DNA of 49,268 bases from Pseudomonadota bacterium (lineage in GTDB: Bacteria; Myxococcota_A; UBA9042). Positions 42,380-49,268 of this stretch are shown here, one piece after another. The position numbers and the translations under genes are program-made. The first letter of the stretch is position 1; the number at the start of each line of letters is the position of its first letter. Where the stretch lies: assembly GCA_005792545.1 (NCBI GenBank), contig SXRM01000302.1, forward strand, positions 1 to 49,268, read 5' to 3'. The notes beneath the pieces are model-generated. The model did no database searches and was not told where the DNA came from. It saw only the letters and a program-made list of their open reading frames with translations.

Positions 42380-43597
42380 ATGACTGAGCCCCCGCCCATC
42401 CCCGTCGAGGCCCCACAGCCCGAGACGATCGCCGATCCGGAGCTGACGGTCGACGCCGTCGAGGCGACCAACATCGATGCGCTGCAAGGCGTACAGCGCG
42501 TGGCGGCCAACCAGCCGACCATGCAGCTGGAGGCCGAGCACGTCGAGACGCTCGCTGAACCCGAAGAGCGCAAAGCCGAACACATGCGGGTGTCGCTTGA
42601 CGATCGCGTGCAGCGGCCCGGTCGCGGCAACGGCCTCGCCGCCTATCAATTCGACCCGCTGTCGCTGCCAGAGCTGGATCTGGACCAGGTGGACACCAGC
42701 TGCACCTTGCTCGGCAAGCGCTTGCGCGCCCCGATTCTGGTCGGCGCCATGACCGGTGGCACAGCAGAGGCTGGTGCCGTCAACCGCATCCTCGCTGAGG
42801 CTGCCGAGCGCTGCGGCGTCGGCTTCTGTCTGGGCAGTCAGCGGCCGATGCTCGGCATGGCCAGCGACGCGGTGCGATCGTTTCAAATGCGCGACGTGGC
42901 GCCGACCACGCTGCTGCTTGGCAATCTGGGCGCGATTCAATTGCGCGACCATTGCAGCGGCAAGGACCTTGAGCGACTCGCCATGGCGGTCGGCGCCGAC
43001 GGCATGTTCGTGCACCTCAATCCCCTGCAAGAGGCGATCCAGCCAGAGGGCGATCGTGACTGGCGCGGCGTGTTCGATGCGCTGGGTGACGTCGCGGCCA
43101 GTTGCACGTTGCCAGTGCTGGTCAAAGAGGTGGGGGCGGGCCTGTCGGCGGCGACGCTGCAGCGGCTGCGGCTGCTCGGCATTGCCGGCGTCGAGACCGC
43201 GGGCGTCGGCGGCACCTCGTGGGCATACGTTGAAGCGCTGCGCCACCGCAGCCGCACGCCGCAGGCCATCGCCGGCGAAGTGCTCGCTGACTTCGGCACT
43301 TGCACGGCCGACAGCCTGGTGCTGGCGCGCGCAGCCTTCGCCAACCGGGTAGTCATCGCGTCCGGCGGACTGCGCGACGGTCTCGAAGTCGCCAAGTGCA
43401 TTGCACTCGGCGCTTCCGCGTGTGCGCTGGCAGCGCCGCTTTTGCGGGCGGCGCGGCAAGGCGTGGACGCAGTCGAGACGGAATTGCTTGGCGTCATCGA
43501 GACTTTGCGGGTCGCCATGTTTCTGGTCGGTGCGCCCGATGTGTTGCAGCTGTCGCGGACGCCGATCGTGCGCGCCGCGCCCCACCACCAGAGCTGA
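42380..43597 (+). CDS. fni: type 2 isopentenyl-diphosphate delta-isomerase
   Basis: 405 residues, longer than the usual 340-350. The conserved start of the family (ERKAEHMRVSLDD) lies only at about residue 62, so there is an acidic N-terminal extension; a later ATG at 42521 would shorten it. FMN-dependent isomerase landmarks: LVGAMTGGT, LGSQRPML, HLNPLQEAIQPEGD, LVKEVGAG, GVGGTSW and IASGGLRDG. The enzyme interconverts IPP and DMAPP using FMN and NADPH. It is first in the mevalonate operon; the next gene begins 6 bases later. Confidence 0.93.
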   Translation: MTEPPPIPVEAPQPETIADPELTVDAVEATNIDALQGVQRVAANQPTMQLEAEHVETLAEPEERKAEHMRVSLDDRVQRPGRGNGLAAYQFDPLSLPELDLDQVDTSCTLLGKRLRAPILVGAMTGGTAEAGAVNRILAEAAERCGVGFCLGSQRPMLGMASDAVRSFQMRDVAPTTLLLGNLGAIQLRDHCSGKDLERLAMAVGADGMFVHLNPLQEAIQPEGDRDWRGVFDALGDVAASCTLPVLVKEVGAGLSAATLQRLRLLGIAGVETAGVGGTSWAYVEALRHRSRTPQAIAGEVLADFGTCTADSLVLARAAFANRVVIASGGLRDGLEVAKCIALGASACALAAPLLRAARQGVDAVETELLGVIETLRVAMFLVGAPDVLQLSRTPIVRAAPHHQS

Positions 43598-43603
43598 TCG
43601 ACG

Positions 43604-44548
43604 ATGGGCCCAGCGACAGGCACTGGCCACGCCAAGCTCATCCTGGTCGGTGAGCATTGGGTGCTCGATGGCGCGTTAGCGTTGGCCGTCGCAGTGCCTG
43701 GTTGGCGTACTCAAGTCGCTGTGCATGGCGTGGCCGAGCCTGGCGTATCGGTGGCCATCCGTTGGCCCGATTGCCTTGAGCACGTCGACCTGGCGCTGTC
43801 GCACAAGATGGTGGAGCTTGCCTGCGCCCAAGCCGACCTGCATCCGGCGACCCTCGAAGTGGCGAGTTCCGTCCCGGTGCGGCGGCGGCTTGGCTCGTCT
43901 GCGGCGTTGGCCGTGGCGCTGGTACGGGCCCTGGCTCAGGCAGCCGGGCACGTGCTAGATGACCAGACGCTGCTGGCGCGCGCTCGTCAGCTGGAGGACT
44001 GCGTGCACGGGACTTCGTCGGGGCTCGATCCCGCGGCTGCCTCAGCCGACAGTGGTGCGGTGCTGTTCGGGCAGGGCGAAATCGTGCTGCGGGTGCCGCG
44101 GGTCGCGAGCGCGCTCGCCAGTGCTGGTTGGGTATTGGCGGACACGGGCGGCGGCGTCGCCACCAGCGTCGCAATCGAGCGGGCTCGCGCTTGCCGGACC
44201 GCCATGCCGGAAGCTACCTACAAGCGCTGGCGGTTGACCGTCGCGGATTCCGCGGTTCGCGCCGCACATGCCTTGGAAATCGGCGACTTCGAGGATCTCG
44301 CGGCCAGTTTGGCGCTTGCCGGCCAGGCTCTGGAACCACTGGACATCTGCACCGAGCCGATGGCTACCGCAATGCAGGCGCTGCGCGACGCCGGCGCAGC
44401 CGCGGCAAAGCCGACCGGCGCTGGTATGGGCGGTGTGGTCGTTGGGCTGGCCAACAGCGCAGCTTGCGCAGACCGGATGGCGCAGGCTGTCGCAGCCGCC
44501 GGCTTTGGTGTGCACCGCTTCTCACTTGCCGGCCATGGAGTGAACTGA
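43604..44548 (+). CDS. mvk: mevalonate kinase
   Basis: 314 residues, a GHMP kinase of normal length. Motif 1 is GHAKLILVGEHWVLDG, motif 2 RRRLGSSAALAVAL (ATP loop), and motif 3 KPTGAGMGGVVVGL. It phosphorylates mevalonate at the 5-OH with ATP. The catalytic Asp is expected in HGTSSGLDPAA. Gaps to its neighbours are 6 and 1 bases. Confidence 0.93.
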   Translation: MGPATGTGHAKLILVGEHWVLDGALALAVAVPGWRTQVAVHGVAEPGVSVAIRWPDCLEHVDLALSHKMVELACAQADLHPATLEVASSVPVRRRLGSSAALAVALVRALAQAAGHVLDDQTLLARARQLEDCVHGTSSGLDPAAASADSGAVLFGQGEIVLRVPRVASALASAGWVLADTGGGVATSVAIERARACRTAMPEATYKRWRLTVADSAVRAAHALEIGDFEDLAASLALAGQALEPLDICTEPMATAMQALRDAGAAAAKPTGAGMGGVVVGLANSAACADRMAQAVAAAGFGVHRFSLAGHGVN

Positions 44549-44549
44549 C

Positions 44550-45554
44550 GTGAGCCTTGCCACCCGCCGCGCCGCGGCATTCGCCCCCTCGAACATCGCG
44601 CTGACCAAGTACTGGGGCAAGCGCGATGCACGCCTCAACCTGCCCCTGGCGCCGTCGGTCTCGGTGGCGCTGGCCGAGCTCGGGTCGCTGACCATCGTGC
44701 AACCAGAGCCCGATCTGGAGCAGGACGTGATGCTGGTTGATGACCAGCCGCTCGACGACGCTGGCATGGTCAAGGTGCGGCGGGTCTTGGAGCAGGTGCG
44801 GCAGCGCAGCGACTGTCGGTGGTTCGCCGGGCTGCGCAGCGTCAACACCGTGCCGGCTGCGCGCGGTCTGGCGAGTTCGGCGTCGGCGTTTGCGGCCCTG
44901 GCGACCGCTGCGGCCGAGGCCTACGGGCTGGCGCTGTTGCCGGCCGAATTGTCGGCGCTCGCCCGGTCCGGCTCGGGTTCCGCCTCGCGGTCCACCGTTG
45001 GCGGGTTTGCTCTTTGGCACAAGGGCGACCGCGACGACGGCGCTGACTCGTATGCCGAGCAGGCGTTCGCGCCGGAACATTGGCCGCTGCGGGTGCTGGT
45101 GGCGCGGGTCGAGGCCGGTCGCAAGGCGGTGTCGTCGACCAAGGGCATGGCGATGGCTGATACCAAGGCGCCGTTTTTTCGCGCCTGGATCGACCAATGC
45201 GAGCGCGATGTGCCGGCCTGCCTCGAAGCACTGGCCAGCAAGAACATGCGCAAGCTCGCCGAGATCGTCGAAGGCAACGCACTGGCCATGCACGCGACCA
45301 TGCTGGCCAGCCGCCCGCCGCTGGTTTACTGGCAGCCGGCGACGATCGGCGTCATCCACACGGTGCGCCAAATGCGCGCGGAGGGCGCCGAGTGCTGCTT
45401 TACCATCGACGCCGGTTCAAGCGTGGTGGTGCTGGTCGAGCCGCAAGATGCCCGGCCTGTGGCCGACGCGCTGGCGGCCGTCGATGGCATTGAGGAAGTC
45501 ATCCAGACCCGCATCGGCGCCGGGGCGCGGCTGGTCGCAGGCGGCGAGGCGTAG
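44550..45554 (+). CDS. mvaD: diphosphomevalonate decarboxylase
   Basis: 334 residues, GTG start one base after the mevalonate kinase stop. Family landmarks: FAPSNIALTKYWGKRD at the N-terminus, PAARGLASSASAFAAL (phosphate loop), the SGSASRSTVGGF segment, and the catalytic Asp in FTIDAGSSVVVL. It decarboxylates 5-diphosphomevalonate to IPP with ATP. The presence of both this gene and a phosphomevalonate kinase indicates the classical, not the archaeal, lower route. Confidence 0.95.
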   Translation: MSLATRRAAAFAPSNIALTKYWGKRDARLNLPLAPSVSVALAELGSLTIVQPEPDLEQDVMLVDDQPLDDAGMVKVRRVLEQVRQRSDCRWFAGLRSVNTVPAARGLASSASAFAALATAAAEAYGLALLPAELSALARSGSGSASRSTVGGFALWHKGDRDDGADSYAEQAFAPEHWPLRVLVARVEAGRKAVSSTKGMAMADTKAPFFRAWIDQCERDVPACLEALASKNMRKLAEIVEGNALAMHATMLASRPPLVYWQPATIGVIHTVRQMRAEGAECCFTIDAGSSVVVLVEPQDARPVADALAAVDGIEEVIQTRIGAGARLVAGGEA

Positions 45555-46523
45555 GTGCTCGATTTGGCCGGCTCCGTCCCCGGTAAGCTGATGATCGCGG
45601 GAGAATACGCGGTGTTGCAGCCACCAGCGCTGGCGCTAGCGGTGGCAGTAGGGCGGCTGGTGAGTTGGCAAGCGGCAAGCGACGGGCAGGGCGCGCTGCA
45701 CCTGCGTGCCTTCGGTGTCGAATCATCCTTGGCGCTGACTGCCGCAGAATCCGCCCCGGGTTTGCCGGGTTTCGCGGGTCGGGCGTGGGCCACTGGCGCA
45801 GTGGCGTGGCCGTTGGTCGGCGCACCTTCGGTGTGGCTCGATGTGTTTGGTGCCGTCGATGGCAAGAAACTGGGCCTTGGCAACAGCGCGGCCGTGACTG
45901 TCGCGGTCCTGCGAGCGAGAGCGGCGCTGGCGGGTGCGACACCGAGCGCGGCGGTCCTCACCGACCTCGCTCGCGATGCCCACCGGCAAGGCCAGGCGGG
46001 GCAGGGCAGCGGTTACGACGTCGCAACCATCGCGCACGGCGGTGTCGTCGCTTTTGAACCGGCGACCGGCGCTGCCGCGCCGCTATCGTGGCCTGAAGGC
46101 CTGGCGGCCGTTGCGTTGTACGCTGGCGAGCCCGCGGCGACGGCCGATGCGCTGCCGCGCGCGCAAGCGATGGCCCCGTGGCTACCCGGCATTGCAAAAG
46201 CGGCGATGAACCTTCGCGACGCGTGGGCGGGCGATGTTGACGGCGTCCTCAATGCGCTGTCCGCGTGCGAGGCCGCCACTTGGGCCGCCGAGCCGGTGCG
46301 CGCAGCGCTGTTTCCGCCGTCCGTCCAGCGCGCGCAACAATTCTTGCGCAACGCAGGCCTGGTGCCGCGTCTGTCGGGCGCGGGGGGCGGCGATTGCGTC
46401 CTGGGCTTTGGATCGCCTGCCGAAGTGGCCGCCGCAGCCGACGCCTGGCGCACGGCGGGTGGCGTCGTCGCCGCGCAGTTGCCTGCCGACCTCGCGCCGG
46501 CCACCCAGGAATCCGATGTCTGA
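45555..46523 (+). CDS. phosphomevalonate kinase
   Basis: 322 residues, GTG start directly abutting the previous stop. It is a GHMP kinase with PGKLMIAGEYAVLQPP, LGLGNSAAVTVAV, QGSGYDVATI and RLSGAGGGDCVLGF, the pattern of bacterial/eukaryotic-type phosphomevalonate kinase. It makes diphosphomevalonate. Its order (after mvaD) and its 8-base overlap with the prenyl synthase gene indicate one operon. Confidence 0.9.
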   Translation: MLDLAGSVPGKLMIAGEYAVLQPPALALAVAVGRLVSWQAASDGQGALHLRAFGVESSLALTAAESAPGLPGFAGRAWATGAVAWPLVGAPSVWLDVFGAVDGKKLGLGNSAAVTVAVLRARAALAGATPSAAVLTDLARDAHRQGQAGQGSGYDVATIAHGGVVAFEPATGAAAPLSWPEGLAAVALYAGEPAATADALPRAQAMAPWLPGIAKAAMNLRDAWAGDVDGVLNALSACEAATWAAEPVRAALFPPSVQRAQQFLRNAGLVPRLSGAGGGDCVLGFGSPAEVAAAADAWRTAGGVVAAQLPADLAPATQESDV

Positions 46524-47580
46524 TTCGCAACTGTCCGCGGCGACGTTCGAGGCGCTGGTCGGTCCCCACTTGCCGGCACTCGAGTTGCGGCTGCACGCAC
46601 TGGCCGCGACTGCCGGCTTGGGCCTGCCGCAGCGGCACACGGTAGCGGATCAACAGCCGTTGGCCGGCGCAAAACTGCTGGGCCAGATGGCTGCGCACCA
46701 ACTGCGAACCGGCGGCAAGCGGCTGCGCGGCGGCCTGCCGATGGCCATCGTCGCGGCGGCGGGCGGGCCGCTCCCCGCAGCCTTGACGCTCGGCGCCGCG
46801 TTGGAACTGGTCCACAACGGCACGCTGGTCCACGACGATGTGCAAGACAACGACCGGCTGCGCCGCGGCCAGCCGACCCTGTGGACGGTGCATGGCGTAC
46901 CGCAGGCCATCAACGCGGGCGATGGCTTGCTGGTGGCGCCGCTGGCCATGCTTGTGCGCGACCCCGCGATGCCACCCGGCGCTGGGGCCGAACTGACCGC
47001 GCTGCTCGCTGAGGCCATCGTCGAGACCATTCGTGGGCAGGTAGCCGACATCGCGTTGCGCGATCACCCGCATCCGGGCCTGGACGACCTGGTCGCCGTG
47101 CACCTCGCCAAGACCGCACCGCTGTTTGGCGTTTGCTTGCAGGGCGCCGCGGTGTTGCTGGGCCTCGACGCTGCGGCGCAAGCCCAGGCGCAGGTGTGCG
47201 CGCGGGCGTTGGGGTTGGCCTTTCAGGTGCGCGACGATCTGCTCGACCTGGGTGGCGTCAAAGGCCGCGGCAGCGCGGGTGCCGACCTGCGCGAAGGCAA
47301 GTGGACGGCGCCAGTGCTGCTGGCGTCCCGGGACGCGGCCGCAGGCGATGTGGAACGGCTGCGTCGCGATCTGGCGCGCGCGACCGCAGGGGAACTGGAC
47401 GACGCGCACGTCGCCGAGTGGGTGCAGTGGACTCACGACCGCGGCGGTGTGACGGCAGCGCGGGTGTGGCTGCAGCAGTTGCTCGACGAGGCCGAAAGCG
47501 CAGGCGATGGGGCGTTCGGACCGACCGCTGGTGCAGTGGTGACGGCTTTAGCGCAGCGGCTGCGGCGGCTCGACGGCTGA
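46516..47580 (+). CDS. polyprenyl diphosphate synthase (geranylgeranyl/farnesyl type)
   Basis: 354 residues, all-helical trans-prenyltransferase. GGKRLRG binds IPP; the first Asp-rich motif is LVHDDVQDND (DDxxD), the second QVRDDLLDLGG. Chain length cannot be fixed: the residues just before the first DDxxD (LELVHNGTLVHDD) have no bulky aromatic at -5 or -4, which favours longer products. It uses the IPP and DMAPP made by the four genes upstream. The start ATG at 46516 overlaps the kinase stop by 8 bases. Confidence 0.9.
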   Translation: MSDSQLSAATFEALVGPHLPALELRLHALAATAGLGLPQRHTVADQQPLAGAKLLGQMAAHQLRTGGKRLRGGLPMAIVAAAGGPLPAALTLGAALELVHNGTLVHDDVQDNDRLRRGQPTLWTVHGVPQAINAGDGLLVAPLAMLVRDPAMPPGAGAELTALLAEAIVETIRGQVADIALRDHPHPGLDDLVAVHLAKTAPLFGVCLQGAAVLLGLDAAAQAQAQVCARALGLAFQVRDDLLDLGGVKGRGSAGADLREGKWTAPVLLASRDAAAGDVERLRRDLARATAGELDDAHVAEWVQWTHDRGGVTAARVWLQQLLDEAESAGDGAFGPTAGAVVTALAQRLRRLDG

Positions 47581-47856
47581 CAGTCGCGCGAAGCAGGCCA
47601 GGGCCGTTCATCTGCAAAGCCGCAGGCCACACGAGCCTTCGAGCCGTCGTGACGTCGTGTCCGGCGCCCGACTCGTGTGCGTCTCGGACAGCCTTTCGGA
47701 CACCACCGCAAACGGCGCTGTCCTGTAACACCTGAACATTGCGAAATCTCGCGTCTGGCACGCTCCTTGAACCTGGGGGCTCCGCCGCGGCGCCGACGAA
47801 TGGTTCGCCTGCCTGCGGCGGCGCGGCGGCCCGTTCCGCCGACAAGGAGTCTTCCC
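47581..47856. other. intergenic region with a possible sigma-54 promoter
   Basis: 276 bases after the mevalonate operon. A -24/-12-like site lies at 47756. A short TGCAAAGCCGC word near 47610 recalls the core of the interspersed repeat, but the similarity is too short to call a copy. No gene seen. Confidence 0.5.
47756..47771 (+). promoter_or_regulatory. possible sigma-54 (RpoN) promoter
   Basis: TGGCACG, four bases, then TTGAA, against the consensus TGGCACG-N4-TTGCW: the -24 half matches fully, while the -12 half has A for the normally conserved C. It lies 85 bases before the ATG of the next gene. Chance occurrence cannot be excluded, and the -12 mismatch is serious. Confidence 0.35.
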
Positions 47857-48936
47857 ATGCCTGCCCATCTTTGCCCGCATTGCGGTGCTATTAACCTCTC
47901 GCGTCTCGCGCCGTGCCGGTCTTGCGGGACGGACCCGGTGCGCGCCATCACCGCCACCGCGCCAGCGTCGGCCGCCGAGGAAACGACCCAGCCGGTGGTG
48001 GCGGTCATCGAGGCGCCCAAAGTCGACGACAAAAAGCTCGCGCGGGGCGCCTACTGGTATCGCGCAATGCTTGAGTTAGGCCTGCTTGCCCTGGCTTGGT
48101 GCTTTATGCCGAAGCTCGCCGTTGGTTGGGTCTGGCACGTGGTCCACATGCCACTGGTCGTAGCGACATTTATCAGCGCGGCAGTTCTGGTCGGCATCCT
48201 GCGCAGCGCAAAGGAGGCCGTCGGCGGCGTCGCGCTGGCTGCGGCGTTGTGGGCGATGTTCCAGGAATTCGGTTTCGCGATTTTGCAATGGTCGGTGCCG
48301 TTTGCGGTGCTGATTGCTGCCAAGATCACCTACTGCGCCTTTCGTGACCGCGGGGTTTGCTTCGGCCCATTTGGTCCCAAGCAGGGCACCGCCGCCAATC
48401 TGACTGAGTCCAGCCTCTTGACAGAAAGGGCGCTGGCTTGCGTCGTGGCCATCTTCATTCCGGTCTCATTTGCGTGGGACTCTGGTTTGCGGCGCGAGGC
48501 CGAAGCCACCGTGCCGGTGACGCTTGCGGGCATGACATTCGACAAGCCGAAGGCCTGGACGACCGGCAAATTCAATGGGGTCGACGTCGTCGATGCCGAC
48601 ACACCTGAGGCGCGTCTGGTCATCAAGGGCCTGACCCCTCAAGAAGCCCTGGAAATTCCTGATGTGCTATCCCAGGGCGCGGCAGGCTTTGACTGCGGCC
48701 AAGTCGAAGCGGACGTCGCCGGCAAGGTCCGTTGGAGCCGCTGGCTTTGCTCCCGGAACCCCAAAGGCGGCAAGGTTCGCACCATCGTTTTTCTTGCCGT
48801 CAGCCCAAGTGGAGAGGCTGGTTTTCTGGTAGCAGCAAATGGCGCCGACCAGCCGATTGAACACCTGCTGCGTGTGACTGCGATGGCCCGCACGCTGCGC
48901 TTCGAACCCGCCCGCTCAGCCTCGGCAGCACCGTAA
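47857..48936 (+). CDS. zinc-ribbon membrane protein of unknown function
   Basis: 359 residues. The N-terminal zinc ribbon CPHCGAINLSRLAPCRSCG (C-x2-C, C-x2-C) precedes a flexible linker, about four membrane helices between residues 65 and 215 (LGLLALAWCFMPKLAVGWVW, LVVATFISAAVLVGIL, GVALAAALWAMFQEF, FAVLIAAKITY), a further one near 200, and a soluble C-terminal domain of about 130 residues (VPVTLAGMTFDKPKAWTTG ... EHLLRVTAMARTLRF). The ATG at 47857 has AAGGAG. The TAA stop at 48934-48936 is one copy of the TAA target duplication flanking the downstream MITE-like element. Confidence 0.75.
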   Translation: MPAHLCPHCGAINLSRLAPCRSCGTDPVRAITATAPASAAEETTQPVVAVIEAPKVDDKKLARGAYWYRAMLELGLLALAWCFMPKLAVGWVWHVVHMPLVVATFISAAVLVGILRSAKEAVGGVALAAALWAMFQEFGFAILQWSVPFAVLIAAKITYCAFRDRGVCFGPFGPKQGTAANLTESSLLTERALACVVAIFIPVSFAWDSGLRREAEATVPVTLAGMTFDKPKAWTTGKFNGVDVVDADTPEARLVIKGLTPQEALEIPDVLSQGAAGFDCGQVEADVAGKVRWSRWLCSRNPKGGKVRTIVFLAVSPSGEAGFLVAANGADQPIEHLLRVTAMARTLRFEPARSASAAP

Positions 48937-49135
48937 GAGGGTGTGGCCAAAATCCCACCCAGCTACGGCCAAAGATCCTGGACATCTCGCGGCTTACGTC
49001 CTCACTGCCCGGGTTAATTGGATACTGGCTCGGTCGGCGCACTTCAAGTGCGCCTCGGTCGGTCGCTCCGGGCGCGCTCGCGATCTGCCTGCAGGCTCTT
49101 CGACCTCGCCGCGGGCGTGATTTAGCCACACCCTC
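48937..49135. mobile_element. MITE-like element with terminal inverted repeats
   Basis: 199 bases bounded by inverted repeats: GAGGGTGTGGCC at the left end and the reverse complement of GGCTAAAT-type sequence, GCCACACCCTC, at the right end (11 bases identical, more with one mismatch). TAA occurs directly on both sides (48934-48936 and 49136-49138), as expected for a 3-bp target duplication. No coding capacity is seen. It contains a perfect 9-1-9 palindrome at 49036-49054. Confidence 0.65.
49036..49054. repeat. perfect palindrome inside the MITE-like element
   Basis: GGCGCACTTCAAGTGCGCC forms a 9-bp stem with a single central base. Copies of CTCGGTCGG or its near match flank it on both sides. 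It has no T-run, so it is not a typical intrinsic terminator, but it would be a strong hairpin in RNA or single-stranded DNA. Confidence 0.8.
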
Positions 49136-49207
49136 TAAAAGGGTGTATGCAAAAACTTGACCAGCAACCAATCCGTGCGAGAACCCCGTCTGGGCGAGGA
49201 GGCGGTC

Positions 49208-49268
49208 ATGGTTCTGGGAGAGCAGGTGCGGCAGAGGGTCGTCGGGTTGCTGAGAGATGGCGTTGATA
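49208..49268 (+). CDS. partial open frame at the right edge, possible HTH/transposase N-terminus
   Basis: The ATG at 49208, preceded by GGAGG, opens a frame of 20 codons to the window end: VLGEQVRQRVVGLLRDGVD. The spacing of hydrophobic residues with a terminal RDGVD turn resembles the first helices of HTH domains such as those of IS21-type or IS630-type transposases. The position next to a MITE-like element and a GGGTGT-type sequence at 49141 fits an insertion sequence. Only 20 residues are visible, so the call is tentative. Confidence 0.35.
   Translation, partial: MVLGEQVRQRVVGLLRDGVD

Noticed and set aside
47590-47640. Third copy of the interspersed repeat
   Set aside because: Only about 11 bases of the core (TGCAAAGCCGC) match; flanks do not align.
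49036-49054. Intrinsic terminator
   Set aside because: Strong hairpin but no following T-run and inside the MITE-like element.
48800-49171. Minus-strand open frame spanning the MITE-like element
   Set aside because: It crosses the element ends and the upstream gene in antisense; no ribosome-binding site or domain.
49147-49266. Small plus-strand open frame of about 39 codons near the right edge
   Set aside because: No ribosome-binding site; overlaps the better-supported start at 49208 in another frame.
1-49268. tRNA or rRNA genes
   Set aside because: No TPsiC-arm-like sequence with a plausible cloverleaf was seen in the gaps; a tRNAscan run would be decisive.

Overview
The window is high-GC DNA from a bacterium that most resembles Myxococcota or another deltaproteobacterial-type lineage. 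The basis is several large cysteine-rich secreted lipoproteins with Asp/Ala/Gly-rich linkers, a MYXO-CTERM-like tail on a lysozyme, two Hanks-type Ser/Thr kinases with C-terminal membrane segments, a DUF507 protein, and a mevalonate gene cluster. No rRNA, tRNA, phage or CRISPR was seen. Genus cannot be fixed from sequence alone.

Left part (1-5.4 kb): the 5' end of a glutaminyl-tRNA synthetase gene, a crotonase-fold gene lacking both hydratase glutamates, a cysteine-rich lipoprotein, and a tight minus-strand operon. That operon reads, in transcription order, degenerate metallo-beta-lactamase/beta-CASP-like protein, two EutN/CcmL-type microcompartment vertex (BMC-P) proteins, and a class II aldolase. 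It is the most unusual unit in the window: shell-vertex genes with a cargo-type aldolase but no BMC-H/BMC-T shell gene or aldehyde dehydrogenase in view.

Middle left (5.5-24 kb), mostly plus strand: plsB; a probable operon of a DUF507 protein, a GYF_2 membrane protein, a small lipoprotein, an AsmA-like/GT51 glycosyltransferase fusion and SixA; apaH on the opposite strand; then two lipoproteins, miaB, a VanZ-like protein, an exported HEAT-repeat protein and a phasin-like protein with a good sigma-70 promoter.

Middle right (23-41 kb): a zinc-ribbon Ser/Thr kinase; a convergent minus-strand unit of a very large cysteine-rich lipoprotein, a second Ser/Thr kinase and a TPR/coiled-coil protein; a divergent pair (small exported protein and GH25 lysozyme); an exported L,D-transpeptidase; a MORN-type repeat protein with a 12-bp tandem repeat in its signal peptide; a DEDDh exonuclease; a Cys-motif protein; and a metalloprotease that carries a type IV prepilin-like leader. 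The theme is envelope and peptidoglycan biology plus surface lipoproteins.

Right part (41.6-49.3 kb): a lamin-tail-domain lipoprotein, then a nearly gapless lower-mevalonate/isoprenoid operon (type 2 IPP isomerase, mevalonate kinase, diphosphomevalonate decarboxylase, phosphomevalonate kinase, polyprenyl synthase), which turns mevalonate into IPP/DMAPP and prenyl diphosphates. HMG-CoA synthase and reductase are not in the window. A zinc-ribbon membrane protein follows; its stop codon is the target duplication of a 199-bp MITE-like element. The window ends in the first codons of a possible HTH/transposase gene.
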